DNA from: Pontimicrobium aquaticum
Lineage (GTDB): Bacteria; Bacteroidota; Bacteroidia; Flavobacteriales; Flavobacteriaceae
Assembly: GCF_005047595.1 (NCBI RefSeq)
Contig: NZ_SUPL01000006.1
Span: 62,001 to 126,000, forward strand
Reading direction: 5' to 3'
Length of the DNA stretch: 64,000 nucleotides
Shown: in pieces, positions 16,994 through 25,604 of the stretch
Numbering within the stretch: position 1 is the first letter of the stretch
How the letters are laid out: each line of letters starts with the position of its first letter
Position numbers and translations under genes: made by a program
Notes under the pieces: generated by a model
The model's database searches: none
What the model was told of the DNA's origin: nothing
Seen by the model: the letters and a program-made list of their open reading frames with translations, nothing else

Positions 16994-17758
16994 TTGAAAA
17001 CTTCAGAACTAAAAGATTTTCTTGACTCCAAAGTAGAGCTGTACAATAATCCAAAGTTTATTGAGAGTGACCCTATACAAATACCTCATCAATTCAATAA
17101 AAAAGAAGATATTGAAATTGCAGGGTTTTTAACAGCAACTATTGCTTGGGGAAATAGAAAAAGCATTATTAATAATGCAAAAAAAATGATGCAATTACTA
17201 GATAATGCGCCACATGACTTTGTAATGCATTATCAAGATAACGATTTAAAAACTCTAGAATCTTTTGTCCATCGCACTTTTAATGGCAATGACTTCATCC
17301 AGTTTATTAAAAGCTTACAATACATCTACAACACTTATGGTGGCTTAGAAGCTGTGTTTTCAAAACATGCTCAACAAGGTTCTTTACAAAACTCTATACA
17401 TCATTTTAAACAATCCTTTTTTGAAATCGAGCATTTACAAAGAACCCAAAAGCATGTTAGCGATCCGTTAAAAAACTCAGCAGCAAAACGTATTAATATG
17501 TTTTTACGTTGGATGGTAAGGCAAGATAACGTAGGTGTAGATTTTGGAATTTGGAGCAGCCTCTCTCCTAGCCAACTGTCATGTCCTTTAGATGTACACT
17601 CTGGCAATGTAGCCAGAAAATTAGGGCTTCTTAATAGAAAACAGAATGATGCTAAAGCTTTAAACGAATTAGATAATTCTCTAAGAAAACTAGACCCTAA
17701 TGATCCTGTAAAATATGACTTTGCACTATTTGGTTTAGGTGTTTTTGAAGGGTTTTAA
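16994..17758 (+). CDS. TIGR02757 family protein
   Basis: A 254-residue soluble protein of a Bacteroidota-typical family (TIGR02757) of unknown function. Landmarks are IPHQFNKKEDIEIAGFLTATIAWGNR, a central LRWMVRQDNVGVDFGIW, LSCPLDVHSGNVARKLGLL, and a C-terminal DPVKYDFALFGLGV. The helical HhH-like feel of DVHSGNVARKLGLL and DPVKYDF is reminiscent of DNA glycosylase-like folds, an inference only. The start is TTG at 16994: it gives the expected N-terminus, begins eight bases after lolD, and no ATG lies close by. Translation is probably coupled to lolD. Confidence 0.85.
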   Translation: MKTSELKDFLDSKVELYNNPKFIESDPIQIPHQFNKKEDIEIAGFLTATIAWGNRKSIINNAKKMMQLLDNAPHDFVMHYQDNDLKTLESFVHRTFNGNDFIQFIKSLQYIYNTYGGLEAVFSKHAQQGSLQNSIHHFKQSFFEIEHLQRTQKHVSDPLKNSAAKRINMFLRWMVRQDNVGVDFGIWSSLSPSQLSCPLDVHSGNVARKLGLLNRKQNDAKALNELDNSLRKLDPNDPVKYDFALFGLGVFEGF

Positions 17759-17850
17759 TAGTTAATAACAATTCATAATTATTTTATGCAATTTCTAGCA
17801 AAATAGTACTTTAGTAGTATTCAAAGTAAACCAACTAAAATTTCAATTTC

Positions 17851-19341
17851 ATGAAAAAATTATTTACGTTTCTATGCATCATAGGAATCACTACATCATT
17901 TGCTCAAAGTAGAACTATTCCTGTTGATACTACTGTAAGAACAACACACAACACAACCATTAAAGGCGTTAGCATGTCGTACACAGCAGAAACAGGCACA
18001 CTACCTGTTTGGGATACCAATGGTGATCCAGTGGCAACATTGTTTTATACTTATTACACTAGAAATGATATAAAAAACAGAGCCTCTAGACCTTTAATTA
18101 TTTCCTTTAATGGAGGCCCTGGTTCTGCATCAGTATGGATGCATGTTGCCTACACAGGCCCAAGAATTTTAAAAATTGATGATGAAGGCTATCCTGTGCA
18201 ACCCTACGGATTTAAGAATAATCCATATTCAATCTTAGATGTTGCAGACATTGTGTTTGTGAACCCTGTAAATACAGGTTACTCAAGAATGGTTCCAGGA
18301 AAAGATGGCAAAATGCCAGATAGAAAACAGTTTTTTGGAATCAATGAAGACATTAAATATTTAGCCGAATGGGTAAACACTTTTATATCAAGAAAGAACC
18401 GTTGGGAATCACCAAAATATATTATTGGTGAAAGTTATGGAGGCACTCGTGTTATGGGATTAGCCGACGAATTACAAAGCAACCAATGGATGTATTTAAA
18501 TGGTGTTATTTTAGTATCACCTGCCGATTATAATGCCTATAATACAAATGGTCAACCAGAATATTCGGCACTAGATTTACCTTACAAAGCAGCAGCAGCA
18601 TGGTATCATAAAATGCTACCTCCTGCACTTCAAAACAAAGACTTAACCGATGTATTGCCTGAAGTAGAAAATTACGCTATTAACACATTAATGCCAGCCA
18701 TTGCAAAAGGTGGTTTTATTAGTGATACTGAACGTAACAGTGTTGCCGAAAAAATGTCACAATATACTGGCTTGAGTAAAAAAGTAATCTTACAACATAA
18801 TTTAGTGGTACCAAATAGTTTCTTTTGGAAAGAATTGCTTCGCGACAAAACGGGTCAAACCATTGGTCGTTTAGATTCTCGCTATTTAGGAATTGACAGA
18901 ATGGAAGCAGGCATGAGCCCTGATTATAGTGCTGAGTTAACATCTTGGTTGCATTCGTTTACACCTGCAATTAATCATTATATCAAAAACGAATTGAATT
19001 TCGACACAGACATTAAATATAACATGTTTGGTCCTGTACACCCTTGGAATAATGACAATAATAACACAAGAGATGAGTTGCGCAAAGCCATGGCTACAAA
19101 CCCATATTTACATGTATTAAATCAATCTGGTTACTATGATGGAGCGACCACTTATTTCACCGCTAAATATACTTTATCTCAAATTGACCCAAGTGGTAAA
19201 TTAAAAGAACGTATGGAGTTTAAAGGCTACAGAAGTGGACACATGATGTATTTAAGAAAAGAAGATTTAATTAAAGCGAATGACGATTTAAGAGCATTTA
19301 TTAAAAAATCTTCTGCTAACGGAAAAGCTGCAAAATATTAA
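17851..19341 (+). CDS. S10 family serine carboxypeptidase
   Basis: Exported alpha/beta hydrolase of 496 residues that removes C-terminal amino acids from peptides. After the signal peptide (1-18) are the oxyanion motif FNGGPGSASVWMH (about 88-100), the nucleophile Ser195 in GESYGGTR, a probable acid in the segment SGYYDGATT near 430, and a catalytic histidine in YRSGHMMYLR (near 470). Length is normal for bacterial S10 enzymes. The next gene, a sialidase-like lipoprotein, begins three bases after its stop and is surely co-transcribed. Location is periplasmic or surface. Confidence 0.93.
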   Translation: MKKLFTFLCIIGITTSFAQSRTIPVDTTVRTTHNTTIKGVSMSYTAETGTLPVWDTNGDPVATLFYTYYTRNDIKNRASRPLIISFNGGPGSASVWMHVAYTGPRILKIDDEGYPVQPYGFKNNPYSILDVADIVFVNPVNTGYSRMVPGKDGKMPDRKQFFGINEDIKYLAEWVNTFISRKNRWESPKYIIGESYGGTRVMGLADELQSNQWMYLNGVILVSPADYNAYNTNGQPEYSALDLPYKAAAAWYHKMLPPALQNKDLTDVLPEVENYAINTLMPAIAKGGFISDTERNSVAEKMSQYTGLSKKVILQHNLVVPNSFFWKELLRDKTGQTIGRLDSRYLGIDRMEAGMSPDYSAELTSWLHSFTPAINHYIKNELNFDTDIKYNMFGPVHPWNNDNNNTRDELRKAMATNPYLHVLNQSGYYDGATTYFTAKYTLSQIDPSGKLKERMEFKGYRSGHMMYLRKEDLIKANDDLRAFIKKSSANGKAAKY

Positions 19342-19344
19342 CAT

Positions 19345-20562
19345 ATGAAAGGCAAAGTATTTATAATTGCTTTATTTTTAATCTTATGTTCCTGTAACAC
19401 AAAACCATTAGAAACAGTGACTTACATTTCTGCTCCTGCTAGTTTAAATGGTTCAGAATCTAGTTTGCATAAAGCAGATGATGGTAGTATTTATCTAAGT
19501 TGGATAGAAACTAATGATAATTCCAGTAAACTATTACTGGCAAAATTAAATGAAGGTAACACTTGGTCTGAGCCTCAAACAATAGCATCAGGTGATAACT
19601 GGTTTATTAATTGGGCAGATTTCCCATCTGTGACATCGTTTGGAAGCAATTTAGTTGCTCATTATTTAGAAAAAAGTGCCAGCGACATCTATGCGTACGA
19701 TGTGAAACTTACTGTATCAAAAGACGGTGGCAATAATTGGAGTGATGTATTAACTCCTCATACTGATAGCACAAACACTGAACATGGTTTTGTTAGTAAA
19801 GTTGCCATGAATGATGACTCATTTCTATCTGTTTGGTTAGATGGAAGACAAATGGCTTATGCTGAAAAAGATACTACTATTACTAAACAAATGACACTTA
19901 GAGCTGCTGTTATAAACAGTGAATCTAAATTAGAAAACGAATACTTATTAGATAGTAGGGTTTGTGATTGCTGTCAAACAGATACCGCAATGACCGAAGA
20001 AGGGCCAATAGTGATTTATAGAGATCGCTCTGAAGCTGAGATAAGAGACATCTATTATGTAAAACTAGTTAATGGTACATGGACACAACCACAGCCAATT
20101 TACAATGACAATTGGAAAATTACTGGTTGTCCTGTAAATGGTCCTGCAATATCAACTGAAGAAAGTACTGTGGCAGTGGCTTGGTTTACCGTTGCTAATA
20201 ATTTACCATCAGTTAAAGTAGCCTTTTCAAACAATAATGGAGAAGTATTTAATGAACCTATTGAAATTGGTGATATTGCGCCTTTAGGTCGAGTAGATAT
20301 TGAATTACTAAAGGATAATTCTGCCTTAGTCAGTTGGATGGATACTGTTGAAGGGAAAACACAAATTCAGTTACAACGTGTTTACAAAAATGGTACATTA
20401 AGTAACATTGTAACCTTAGCTGAATCGTCTGAAAGTCGTTCAAGTGGCTTTCCTAGGATGGTTGTAAAAAACAACTTAGCTTATATAACTTGGACTAAAG
20501 TTAACGATGGTAATAAACTATCCATTGAAACTGCTATTGTAAATACAGATTTAATAGAATAA
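19345..20562 (+). CDS. Sialidase-like beta-propeller lipoprotein
   Basis: A 405-residue lipoprotein (signal LFLILCSCNT) with several BNR/Asp-box-like turns: DGSIYLSWIE, KDGGNNWSDVL, SNNNGEVFNEP and ITWTKVNDGNKLS, so a six-bladed sialidase-like propeller is likely. An unusual central block has four cysteines, CDCCQTD at about 210-216 followed by ITGCPVNGP at about 254-262, which could bind metal or form disulfides. Homologues are commonly called exo-alpha-sialidase, but the catalytic Arg triad and Tyr were not all identified by eye, so enzyme activity should not be assumed. It is co-transcribed with an S10 peptidase. Confidence 0.78.
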   Translation: MKGKVFIIALFLILCSCNTKPLETVTYISAPASLNGSESSLHKADDGSIYLSWIETNDNSSKLLLAKLNEGNTWSEPQTIASGDNWFINWADFPSVTSFGSNLVAHYLEKSASDIYAYDVKLTVSKDGGNNWSDVLTPHTDSTNTEHGFVSKVAMNDDSFLSVWLDGRQMAYAEKDTTITKQMTLRAAVINSESKLENEYLLDSRVCDCCQTDTAMTEEGPIVIYRDRSEAEIRDIYYVKLVNGTWTQPQPIYNDNWKITGCPVNGPAISTEESTVAVAWFTVANNLPSVKVAFSNNNGEVFNEPIEIGDIAPLGRVDIELLKDNSALVSWMDTVEGKTQIQLQRVYKNGTLSNIVTLAESSESRSSGFPRMVVKNNLAYITWTKVNDGNKLSIETAIVNTDLIE

Positions 20563-20583
20563 TTTTTTAAGTTAATAGATAAA

Positions 20584-20614
20584 AAAAGAGGTTGAACATT
20601 CAACCTCTTTTTAT
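20584..20614. terminator. Bidirectional terminator between sialidase-like and M61 genes
   Basis: AAGAGGTTGAA and TTCAACCTCTT form an 11-base stem with a 2-base centre; A-rich on one side and T-rich on the other, it can serve both convergent genes. Confidence 0.85.
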
Positions 20615-20633
20615 TTATACTAATAATAGGTAT

Positions 20634-22520
20634 TTATCCTTTTAACCAAGAATTTCTTAAATCTACTTGGGCTTTAGTAGCATTAGGCTTAGCTTGCAGT
20701 TTATCTCCAGTTGTATATCCCTGAGTTAAGGTTGTTTTAATAATAATCTCTTCTCCACCTCTATTTAACTTCATTTCAATATCCCTTCCAGGTTGCCATC
20801 CAAATACTTCTTGAAAAATTGCGTTTGCATTTTGAAGCGTCACTTCTTTACCATCAACCATTTTAATAACATCATTAGCTTTTACACCTTGTTCTGCCCA
20901 AAAACTATTTTGCTCAGCTAAAGCAGTGAAAAAGATAGTTCCTGTCTGTCCGTTACCTGATACTATTGGAGTACCATTAATCATTAAATAATTAGCCTTT
21001 ACTTTTGACTCGGCTATATGCAATCCAACGTTTTCAAAGAATTTATTATAATCAATTGGTGTGTTACCAATAACATGATTGTCGAAAAACTCTTGTAACG
21101 AAGGATAGGTCATAGCCACTATTTCATCTATAATCTTATCATCTTCAAATGGCTTGTTTTTACCATATTTCATAGAGAGTTCTTTCATTAATGATAGAAT
21201 ACCTCTATTGCCATTGCTTCCTTCTCGTATTAAAATGTCTATACACATACCTATTAAAGCTCCTTTTTGGTAAACATTATAATACTGGCTTGCATAGGGT
21301 TCATCAACTATATTTTCACTCATTTCAGTAAAGCTCATGGCATCATTCATCGATCTAGATGTTTGAATTTTACCCATAATTTTACTATAGAATTCATCTT
21401 CTGACACCAAATCTTGATTTACTTGAAAAAGAGTGGCAAAATATTCGGTTACACCTTCATACATCCATAAATGCTTAGAGAATGTCGGTGCGTTATAGTC
21501 AAAATAGTGTACATCTTCAGAATGAACACTTAAAGGCGTTACAATATGGAAAAACTCATGTGATACGATATCTATCATTTGAGTAGCTAATGCAGCTTCT
21601 TCCATAGACTCAGGCATGACCACTACTGTAGATGTATGATGCTCTAAAGCCCCAAACCCTTTTGGAGAATCTTCTTTTCCTTCTGACAGATAGACATAAA
21701 TATCGTAACGTGCTGTAGAATTAATATCACCTAAATAGGCTTTTTGACCTTGCATCATCTTATACATGGTTTCTTTTAAAGAAGTAGCCGAATGCATTTT
21801 ATTTGGAGAATATACACTCAAAACAATTTTAATATCGCCAACCATAAATTCTTCAACATCAAGCTTTCCATACATCATTGGGTTATCGGTAATATCGAAA
21901 TACCTTGGTGCAAAATAACTAGAGGTAATTGAACTCCCGTCGTTGCTAGGTGTGCTTGCTACTTGCTGTAATGCAGAAGTACGCACAAAATCAGCAGGTG
22001 CTGTAACGTCTAAAGTATATTGATTGTTCTTTAATGAGTCAAAGTAACCAATAAAACCATGTAGGTTTAACACATAATTATCTGGTTCAATATTGGTTCC
22101 AGCTGGTGAAAAAGGATTATCTCCTGCTATTGCTCCTGAAGTTTCAGTATCAAATGTATCGTTTACATAATAAGTAATATAATCTAACTTTGTAGCATCA
22201 TTAATCACCCAAGTATTGGTACCATCCTTACTTATCGTCAATTCATTTCCTTTATAATCAATGGCTTTAAAATCGTCAACATATTTACCAAAGTCACTTA
22301 CAGCATAAGTTCCTTGAACTACTTTTGGTAATCTGTAGGTTACGGTTTCAACTGTAAATCTTCCAGGGTTAATAGTTACTGGTGCTTTATCGTCTATTAC
22401 TTTTGTAAGATCAATTTTAGTAACTATGGCATTGCTTACAGCTAAATCGTTTACGTTTCTAGTGGATCCACATCCAAAAATTAATATGCAAACACCAAGA
22501 ATTAATAAGGTTTTTTTCAT
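20634..22520 (-). CDS. M61 family metallopeptidase with PDZ domain
   Basis: Exported zinc peptidase of 628 residues (glycyl-aminopeptidase family). It has a lipoprotein-like signal (LILGVCILIFGCGST), an N-terminal beta domain, the zinc motif HEFFH at 321-325, and the third ligand in EGVTEYFA about 30 residues later. A PDZ domain follows near 520-605 (NSFWAEQGVKANDVIKMVDG), and the tail is short. The PDZ domain probably positions substrate ends. It is monocistronic and convergent with the S10-sialidase pair. Location is periplasmic or lipid-anchored. Confidence 0.92.
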   Translation of the reverse strand: MKKTLLILGVCILIFGCGSTRNVNDLAVSNAIVTKIDLTKVIDDKAPVTINPGRFTVETVTYRLPKVVQGTYAVSDFGKYVDDFKAIDYKGNELTISKDGTNTWVINDATKLDYITYYVNDTFDTETSGAIAGDNPFSPAGTNIEPDNYVLNLHGFIGYFDSLKNNQYTLDVTAPADFVRTSALQQVASTPSNDGSSITSSYFAPRYFDITDNPMMYGKLDVEEFMVGDIKIVLSVYSPNKMHSATSLKETMYKMMQGQKAYLGDINSTARYDIYVYLSEGKEDSPKGFGALEHHTSTVVVMPESMEEAALATQMIDIVSHEFFHIVTPLSVHSEDVHYFDYNAPTFSKHLWMYEGVTEYFATLFQVNQDLVSEDEFYSKIMGKIQTSRSMNDAMSFTEMSENIVDEPYASQYYNVYQKGALIGMCIDILIREGSNGNRGILSLMKELSMKYGKNKPFEDDKIIDEIVAMTYPSLQEFFDNHVIGNTPIDYNKFFENVGLHIAESKVKANYLMINGTPIVSGNGQTGTIFFTALAEQNSFWAEQGVKANDVIKMVDGKEVTLQNANAIFQEVFGWQPGRDIEMKLNRGGEEIIIKTTLTQGYTTGDKLQAKPNATKAQVDLRNSWLKG

Positions 22521-22542
22521 AAATACATTTTTTTAAGTGCAA

Positions 22543-22550
22543 CAAAAATA
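22543..22550 (-). promoter_or_regulatory. -7 box of the M61 peptidase gene
   Basis: On the minus strand TATTTTTG fits TAnnTTTG, 22 bases before the ATG. A TTTCGG at about 20 bases further upstream is a weak -33 candidate. Confidence 0.55.
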
Positions 22551-22587
22551 ATATTACATTTTATATTTTGCCGAAAATTGCTGTTAA

Positions 22588-22618
22588 TTTGTGTTAATGG
22601 CAGAGTTTAATATCTTCG
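22588..22618 (+). promoter_or_regulatory. Promoter of the glycosyltransferase gene, giving a very short leader
   Basis: TTTG (22588-22591), 19 bases, then TATCTTCG (22611-22618, one mismatch to TAnnTTTG). The ATG is only five bases after the -7 box, so the transcript would be leaderless or nearly so if this start and promoter are both right. Confidence 0.45.
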
Positions 22619-22622
22619 CTAC

Positions 22623-23630
22623 ATGCAATTACCTCTTATAAGTATTCTTACACCTTTTAAAAACACTGCTAAATATTTAAATGAATGTATTAATTCTATT
22701 GTAAATCAAACTTATACTAATTGGGAATTATTAATTATAGATGATGGTTCAACCGATGATAGTTACAATATAATTTCCAAGTATAGTAAAAAAGATACTA
22801 GAATTAAACTACTTAAAAATGACGGTTCTGGAATTATCGCTGCGCTTCAAACGGCTTTTACTAATTGCAGTGGCGAGTTTGTAACAAGAATGGACAGTGA
22901 CGATATTATGCCTACAAACAAATTAGAGATTATGGCAAAATCACTTATTGATAGTGGAAATGGTCATGTGGCTCTTGGTTTAGTTAAGTATTTTTCAGAC
23001 GAAGGCATTAGTGATGGTTATAATAAATATGAAAAATGGTTAAACAAACTTACCAGCAAAGGAGAAAATTATTCTGAAATATATAAGGAATGTGTCATTC
23101 CCTCACCTTGCTGGATGACCTACAAAGAAGATTTTATAGCTTGCGAAGCCTTTGAGCCTAACCGTTATCCGGAAGATTACGATTTAACATTCAGATTTTA
23201 TAAATATGGATTAAAATGTATTCCGAGTAGTGATTTATTACACTATTGGAGGGATTACCCTATTAGAACCTCCAGAACACATGAGCATTATGCTCAAAAC
23301 TATTTTTTAGATATTAAACTTCATTACTTTTTAGAGTTAGATTTCCAACCAAACAGACCATTGGTTGTTTGGGGAGCTGGGTTTAAAGGAAAAACCATAG
23401 CTAAGGCGTTGGTTGAAAAGGATATTCCTTTTTACTGGATTTGCGATAACCCGAAAAAAATTGGAAAACATATTTATAACCAACAGCTAAAAGCATTTGA
23501 ATTTTTAGAACAGCTAAACAATCCACAGAGTATTATAACAGTTGCTAATACTGAAGCTCAAAAAGACATTAGAGCTTACCTGCACAATCAAAAAATGACA
23601 TCTATGAATGATTATTTTTTCTTTTGTTAA
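22623..23630 (+). CDS. Family 2 glycosyltransferase with C-terminal Rossmann-like domain
   Basis: A 335-residue cytoplasmic enzyme. Residues 1-225 are a GT-A fold family 2 domain: ISILTPFKNTAKYLNECINS, the nucleotide-binding IDDGSTDDS and the metal-binding RMDSDD. Residues about 238-335 form a second domain starting VVWGAGFKGKTIAKALVE, a dinucleotide-type glycine motif, with CDNPKKIGKHI and IITVAN further on, resembling the Rossmann-like segment of some methyltransferase and sugar-modifying proteins. The sugar and acceptor are unknown. It is monocistronic, between an M61 peptidase gene on the opposite strand and batA, so it is not in a glycan cluster. Confidence 0.85.
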   Translation: MQLPLISILTPFKNTAKYLNECINSIVNQTYTNWELLIIDDGSTDDSYNIISKYSKKDTRIKLLKNDGSGIIAALQTAFTNCSGEFVTRMDSDDIMPTNKLEIMAKSLIDSGNGHVALGLVKYFSDEGISDGYNKYEKWLNKLTSKGENYSEIYKECVIPSPCWMTYKEDFIACEAFEPNRYPEDYDLTFRFYKYGLKCIPSSDLLHYWRDYPIRTSRTHEHYAQNYFLDIKLHYFLELDFQPNRPLVVWGAGFKGKTIAKALVEKDIPFYWICDNPKKIGKHIYNQQLKAFEFLEQLNNPQSIITVANTEAQKDIRAYLHNQKMTSMNDYFFFC

Positions 23631-23708
23631 ACGTTAAAATTCTCAGAATACAGAATAACAATTCTCAATTCATTTTCTATCTTTACTCATTATAAATAAT
23701 ACTCACTA

Positions 23709-25604
23709 ATGCAGTTTAAGCACCCAGAAATTCTATACTTTTTATTTTTACTGCTAATTCCTATTATAATTCACCTTTTTCAATTGCGTCGTTTTGAAAA
23801 AGTACCGTTTACCAACGTACAGTTTTTAAAAAATGTTATTATACAAACACGCAAAAGTTCGCAACTAAAAAAATGGTTAACACTAATAACTAGACTATTG
23901 CTTTTTGTAGCTATTATTTTTGCTTTTGCACAACCTTATTTTTCAAATTTAAAAGATTTAAACTCTAAAACAGAAACCGTTGTTTACTTAGATAACTCCT
24001 TTAGTATGCAAGCAAAAGGAGACAAAGGAGAACTCTTTAAACGCAGTGTTCAAGAAGTTTTAAATGCTTTAGATGATACTGATGAAATTACGCTATTTAC
24101 TAACGACCATACCTTTATTAATGCTACAAGAAAAACCCTTTCTAACGAATTATTACAACTTGATTATTCGGCTAATCAATTATCTTATGAATCTGTATTG
24201 TTAAAAGGAGATAAATTGTTTAGTCAAGATGAAGCTTCAAACAAAAATTTGGTTTTGATATCCGATTTTCAAATAGATAATAATGCTATTTTTGAAAATA
24301 ACAAAACATCGTACGCATTAAACCTAGTACAACTTAAAACTGTCACCAACAAAAATGTTAGTTTAGACAGTATCTATATTTCTAAAGAAACACCTACAAA
24401 TTATGAGCTTATTGCAACGGTATCTGGAAATGGTGATTACAAAAACATTTCGGTTGCGCTCTATAGTGATGAGTTATTATTAGCTAAATCGGCTATTAAT
24501 GATGTTAAACAGGCTCAATTTACGTTACCAGCAAATACAATTATTAATGGAAAAGTAACTATTGAAGATAATGGTTTATTGTTTGATAATACCTTATACT
24601 TTAACATAAATGAAAGAGAAAAGATAAACGTTCTAACAGTTAATACAAGTGAGGATAATTATTTAAAACGCATTTTTACAGATACAGAATTTAATTATAC
24701 AGAAGTCAAGTTAGATCAGTTAAACTACAATGAAATTGATGAACAAAATTTAATTGTTTTAAACGAGTTAGATAACATACCAGTGTCATTAATAAACTCT
24801 TTAAACAGCTTCACAAATAATGGTGGAAACATATTAATTATTCCTTCAAATAATATTACTTTAAATTCTTATAATCAAATATTTAATTATAAATCTAATG
24901 TTGTTAATTTAGAAAAAAGAGTTACTACAATTAATTACTCTCATCCTATATTAAACCAAGTATTTGATAAGCAAGTAAACAATTTTCAATACCCAAAAGT
25001 TAATAGTTATTATGAGCTAAATACTGGCGCAAGTGTATTACAGTTTGAAGATGGCAAACCTTTTCTATCGCAAAATGGTTCTGTGTTTGCTTTTGCATCA
25101 GCATTAAATAGCGGTAATTCAAATTTTATTAATTCGCCATTAGTAGTTCCTGTTATTTATAACATAGGAAAACAAAGCTTAAAACTACCTAAACTTTTTT
25201 ATTCTATTGGAAATGAAAATACTTTTGATGTTAATGTATCGCTTCAACAAGATGCCATATTGAGATTAGCTTCAAATAACGAAGAAATTATTCCTCAGCA
25301 ACGGTCTTACAGCAACAAAGTTAGTATTACAACTAGCGATTTACCTACAAAAGCAGGGATTTACAACATCAACAACAATGATGAAACGCTTAAAAAGGTT
25401 AGTTTCAACTACAATAGAAAAGAGAGCAACCTACAGTATATAGATTTATCTAATTTAAACAATGTTGTTGTTTCAAATTCAGTTGAAAGTATATTGACTT
25501 CTATAAAAAATGATTCAAATATTAACGAGCTATGGAAATGGTTTACTATTTTTGCACTAGTCTTATTAATTATAGAGATGCTCATATTAAAATATTTTAA
25601 ATGA
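23709..25604 (+). CDS. BatA-type protein with vWA-like domain
   Basis: A 631-residue membrane protein with the N-terminal double-transmembrane module (about 8-24 and 58-75; FKHPEILYFLFLLLIPIIIHLFQLRR) of the Bat aerotolerance family, followed by a vWA-like region with MIDAS motif DNSFSM (Asp95, Ser97, Ser99), a large periplasmic section and a C-terminal helix (about 610-628). BatA-like proteins are associated with envelope stress and MoxR ATPases, but no moxR or other bat gene is adjacent. The stop codon overlaps the next gene's start by four bases (ATGA), so the two are translationally coupled. Confidence 0.85.
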   Translation: MQFKHPEILYFLFLLLIPIIIHLFQLRRFEKVPFTNVQFLKNVIIQTRKSSQLKKWLTLITRLLLFVAIIFAFAQPYFSNLKDLNSKTETVVYLDNSFSMQAKGDKGELFKRSVQEVLNALDDTDEITLFTNDHTFINATRKTLSNELLQLDYSANQLSYESVLLKGDKLFSQDEASNKNLVLISDFQIDNNAIFENNKTSYALNLVQLKTVTNKNVSLDSIYISKETPTNYELIATVSGNGDYKNISVALYSDELLLAKSAINDVKQAQFTLPANTIINGKVTIEDNGLLFDNTLYFNINEREKINVLTVNTSEDNYLKRIFTDTEFNYTEVKLDQLNYNEIDEQNLIVLNELDNIPVSLINSLNSFTNNGGNILIIPSNNITLNSYNQIFNYKSNVVNLEKRVTTINYSHPILNQVFDKQVNNFQYPKVNSYYELNTGASVLQFEDGKPFLSQNGSVFAFASALNSGNSNFINSPLVVPVIYNIGKQSLKLPKLFYSIGNENTFDVNVSLQQDAILRLASNNEEIIPQQRSYSNKVSITTSDLPTKAGIYNINNNDETLKKVSFNYNRKESNLQYIDLSNLNNVVVSNSVESILTSIKNDSNINELWKWFTIFALVLLIIEMLILKYFK

